The position numbers and the translations under genes were made by a program. From Flavobacterium sp. 90 (GTDB taxonomy: Bacteria > Bacteroidota > Bacteroidia > Flavobacteriales > Flavobacteriaceae), in the NCBI RefSeq assembly GCF_004339525.1, contig NZ_SMGE01000001.1, positions 2,108,001-2,172,000 of the forward strand: a stretch of 64,000 nucleotides of DNA, given 5' to 3'. Position 1 is the stretch's first letter; every line of letters begins with the position of its first letter. The notes beneath the pieces are model-generated. The model worked only from the letters and a program-made list of their open reading frames with translations, searched no databases and was not told the origin of the DNA. This document shows, piece by piece, positions 61,548 to 64,000 of this stretch.

Positions 61548-62735
61548 ATGAAACCTATTTTATCACAGCAAGAATTACTTAATTCGACTCATTTTTGTGT
61601 CATTGTTCCCACGTACAACAATCACAAAACTTTAAAAAAAGTGCTGGATTCTATTTTAGATTTCACTACAAATATCATTATTGTCAATGACGGATCGACC
61701 GATGACACTTTTGAGATTCTACAACAATATTCGCAATTAACTCAAATTCATCATCCTAAAAATATAGGAAAAGGACGAGCGCTTAGAAATGGTTTTAGAA
61801 AAGCAATCGAACAGCAATTTGAATATGCAATTACGATTGATTCTGACGGACAACATTTTGCTTCAGATATTCCGAATTTTATTGCCGAAATTCAAAAAGA
61901 GCCAAATTCTTTATTGATTGGAAGCCGTAATATGACACAGGAAAATGTACCAAAGAAAAGCAGTTTCGGAAACAAGTTTTCAAATTTCTGGTTCAAATTC
62001 GAAACCGGAATTGTATTAGAAGACACACAATCAGGTTTCCGTTTATATCCTTTAAACCTAATTCCGAAACAATTTTACACCAATAAATTTGAGTTCGAAA
62101 TTGAAGTTATCGTTCGTTCTGCCTGGAAAGGAGTTGTTGTAAAAAATATTCCAATTCAGATTTTGTACGATCCATTGGAACGTGTTTCGCATTTTCGTCC
62201 GTTTAAGGATTTTACCCGAATCAGTATTTTAAATACCGTTTTGGTTATTAATGCTTTACTATATATAAAACCTCGGGATTACTTTAGAAAAGCAAAAAAA
62301 AAAGGATTTAAAAAGTTCTTTCTTGAAGATATTTTAGAAAGCAGCGATTCAAATTTCAAAAAATCTGCTGCAATTGCTTTAGGAATTTTCATTGGGATTT
62401 CTCCGTTTTGGGGATTTCAAACCATACTGCTTTTTACTTTTGCTGCATTGTTCAAGCTCAACAAAGTCATTGCTTATCTGGCTTCAAATGTGAGCTTCCC
62501 TCCCTTTATTCCGTTTGTTATTTACGGTTCTTTAAAAATGGGAAGTTATTTTGTGTCCAACGAAGCACCTTTGATTTTGGATAGTTCGATTACGCTTAAC
62601 GATATTCAAAAAAATGCAACGCAATATATCGTCGGAAGTCTTATTTTAGCATCCGTTTTAGCACTGTCAGTTGGTTTTATTAGTTATTTACTTTTAACCG
62701 CTTTTAGTTCTAAGAAAAAAACGAATATTACGTAA
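61548..62735 (+). CDS. GT2 glycosyltransferase fused to DUF2062 membrane domain
   Basis: 395 residues. The N-terminal 240 residues are a GT2 domain: FCVIVPTYNNHKTL, IIIVNDGSTDDTFEIL, the DxD-type IDSDGQH, and DTQSGFRLYPL. The C-terminal part (about 255-395) matches the DUF2062 type, with AIALGIFIGISPFWGFQTILL, YLASNVSFPPFIPFVIYGSL and a last hydrophobic segment. Such fusions are known beside aryl polyene genes. It probably transfers a sugar at the cytoplasmic face of the inner membrane. The substrate is unknown. Confidence 0.88.
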   Translation: MKPILSQQELLNSTHFCVIVPTYNNHKTLKKVLDSILDFTTNIIIVNDGSTDDTFEILQQYSQLTQIHHPKNIGKGRALRNGFRKAIEQQFEYAITIDSDGQHFASDIPNFIAEIQKEPNSLLIGSRNMTQENVPKKSSFGNKFSNFWFKFETGIVLEDTQSGFRLYPLNLIPKQFYTNKFEFEIEVIVRSAWKGVVVKNIPIQILYDPLERVSHFRPFKDFTRISILNTVLVINALLYIKPRDYFRKAKKKGFKKFFLEDILESSDSNFKKSAAIALGIFIGISPFWGFQTILLFTFAALFKLNKVIAYLASNVSFPPFIPFVIYGSLKMGSYFVSNEAPLILDSSITLNDIQKNATQYIVGSLILASVLALSVGFISYLLLTAFSSKKKTNIT

Positions 62736-62968
62736 AATTTTGTCACAGATTATAGAATTAAAAATGATTTCTAATCTGTGCCAATTTAGCCACGAATTAC
62801 ACAAATTTTCACGAATTAATTAGTATAAATTCGCGTAATTCATGCTGAAAAAAATCCATGGAAATCATTTTAATCTGTGGCACAAAAACAATCTATACAG
62901 ATAGATTTAAAATAAATAATTCGTGCCAATTCGTGAAATTCGTGGCAAAAAAACAATAAAAAATAAAC
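62736..62968. repeat. Gap with CACGAATT and AATCTGTGCC repeats
   Basis: 233 bases without a gene. GCCACGAATTACACAAATTTTC at about 62790-62811 faces GTGAAATTCGTGGC near 62932-62945, and AATCTGTGCC (62775-62784) faces its variants near 62870-62880. This is an imperfect, composite inverted repeat of the 44674 family. Confidence 0.65.
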
Positions 62969-64000
62969 ATGCATCATTATTTCTACGCCATTCATTTGTT
63001 TGTAAACCGAAGAAAATCTTTGTCGGTTGTATTGGCGATTCTGATGCTTTTGGTGTTTGGATTTTTTGCTTCTCAAATTAAATTTGAAGAAGATATTACC
63101 AAACTTATTCCAACAAATGATAAAAGTGACGTTACCGCAAAAGTCCTGAAACAACTTAATTTTGCCGATAAAATTACCGTTATTTTCAAACTTGATAAAA
63201 ACGGAACTGACGAAGATTTAAAAGAAATGGCAACTGCTTTTTCAGACAGTATTGCCAAATCTTGTAAACCTTATGTAACCGGAATTCAGGGAAAAGTTGA
63301 CGAAGAAAATATTCAGGAAACTATTGATTTCGTTTATAACAATTTGCCTCTTTTTCTGGAAAATAAAGATTACGAATCAATTCAGAATAAGCTTCAAAAA
63401 GATAGTATTGCCGCGACTGTTCAGGGAAATTATAAATCGATAATTTCGCCATCAGGATTTATTACTAAAGATTTTATTCTTCAAGATCCGCTTGGGATTT
63501 CTTTTATTGCTCTTAAAAAATTACAGCAACTTAATATTGGTGACGATTTTACGCTCGACAATGGTTTTGTAATGACTAAGGACAAAAAGAAATTATTGCT
63601 TTTTATTACTTCAAATCTTCCGTCGAGCGAAACTGAAAAGAACACAATTTTTGCCGCTAAACTGAAATCAATTCAGGATAATCTGAATCAGAAATTTAAA
63701 TCCAAAACTTCCATCAGCTATTTTGGTTCTGCATTAATTGCTGTTGCAAATGCCAATCAAATTAAAAGTGATATTGTTTTAACGACAACAATCGCGATGA
63801 TTACGCTAATGTTGATTTTGATTTTATTCTATCGAAAGATATTAATTCCGCTAATTATTTTTCTTCCAACGGTTTTTGGAGCTTTGTTTGCCGTGGCATT
63901 TTTGTTTTTTGTAAAAGAACAAATCTCAGCCATTTCACTCGGAATTGGTTCAATTTTATTGGGAATTACCATCGATTATTCCATTCATATTCTAACGCAT
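62969..64000 (+). CDS. MMPL/RND-family exporter, 5' part
   Basis: The gene runs off the window; 344 codons are visible from the ATG at 62969. A signal-anchor helix (RRKSLSVVLAILMLLVFGFFASQ, about residues 14-36) is followed by a periplasmic domain (ITKLIPTNDKSDVTAKVLKQL) and then at least three membrane helices from about residue 265, ending in GITIDYSIHILTH. This is typical of the MMPL branch of RND proteins, which export lipids. In aryl polyene clusters such a protein with LolA is thought to deliver the pigment to the outer membrane. Confidence 0.9.
   Translation, partial: MHHYFYAIHLFVNRRKSLSVVLAILMLLVFGFFASQIKFEEDITKLIPTNDKSDVTAKVLKQLNFADKITVIFKLDKNGTDEDLKEMATAFSDSIAKSCKPYVTGIQGKVDEENIQETIDFVYNNLPLFLENKDYESIQNKLQKDSIAATVQGNYKSIISPSGFITKDFILQDPLGISFIALKKLQQLNIGDDFTLDNGFVMTKDKKKLLLFITSNLPSSETEKNTIFAAKLKSIQDNLNQKFKSKTSISYFGSALIAVANANQIKSDIVLTTTIAMITLMLILILFYRKILIPLIIFLPTVFGALFAVAFLFFVKEQISAISLGIGSILLGITIDYSIHILTH

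Noticed and set aside
5451..62968. Insertion sequences as the source of the inverted repeats
   Set aside because: No transposase gene or remnant and no target-site duplication was found next to any of the repeats.
62870..63154. Minus-strand 94-codon open frame at the window end
   Set aside because: It is antisense to the well-supported MMPL exporter start and the repeat gap before it, with no domain.

Overview
The window is AT-rich chromosomal DNA from a Bacteroidota bacterium, almost certainly a Flavobacterium close to the F. johnsoniae group. The evidence is a cell-surface protein with a type IX secretion C-terminal domain, a SusC/SusD pair, a Nudix-type AraR regulator, TAnnTTTG-type -7 promoter boxes, and a flexirubin (aryl-polyene/dialkylresorcinol) pigment cluster whose tyrosine ammonia-lyase closely matches, from memory, the characterised F. 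johnsoniae enzyme. No rRNA, tRNA, CRISPR array, integrase or transposase was seen.

Region 1 (1-4.1 kb): the 3' end of a large repetitive surface protein, a convergent alpha/beta hydrolase, and two near-identical hairpin terminators. Region 2 (4.2-29.9 kb, mostly minus strand): an arabinan/arabinose system. susC-susD are followed by GH43, GH51, GH43, GH43, GH43, GH127 and GH51 enzymes, then araB-araD-araA and a lipoprotein mutarotase. A divergent araR and a transketolase-transaldolase operon complete it. Polymer is bound and trimmed at the cell surface and periplasm, arabinose is converted to D-xylulose 5-phosphate, and the pentose-phosphate enzymes absorb it. Seven copies of an inverted-repeat site, AAGTGT-N7-ACACTT-like, lie before susC (three), araR, araB, transketolase and the sugar symporter at 35 kb. 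They look like the AraR operator.

Region 3 (30.4-36.9 kb): a GntR regulator divergent from galM-galK-galT, then a sodium/sugar symporter. The symporter sits beside the galactose genes but has an AraR-like site in front of it.

Region 4 (37.2-64.0 kb, almost all plus strand): the flexirubin cluster. It holds a flavin-dependent halogenase-like oxidoreductase, tyrosine ammonia-lyase (p-coumarate starter), FabG-type reductase, several ketosynthases including catalytically dead partners, two acyl carrier proteins, four hotdog-fold proteins, an LpxL-like acyltransferase, DarA/DarB, a BtrH-like protein, an ABC exporter, a polysaccharide deacetylase, LolA, two outer-membrane barrels, a GT2 protein and the start of an MMPL exporter. 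A pentapeptide-repeat gene of different character interrupts it.

Intergenic DNA is rich in long perfect inverted repeats of several unrelated sequence families, mostly at operon boundaries. The most elaborate are a 64-bp tandem array at 30.1 kb and a related 30-bp-arm structure at 37.0 kb, both built from short TCC-TA-GGA palindromes. I regard the AraR-site network and this palindrome family as the best leads for something not yet described.
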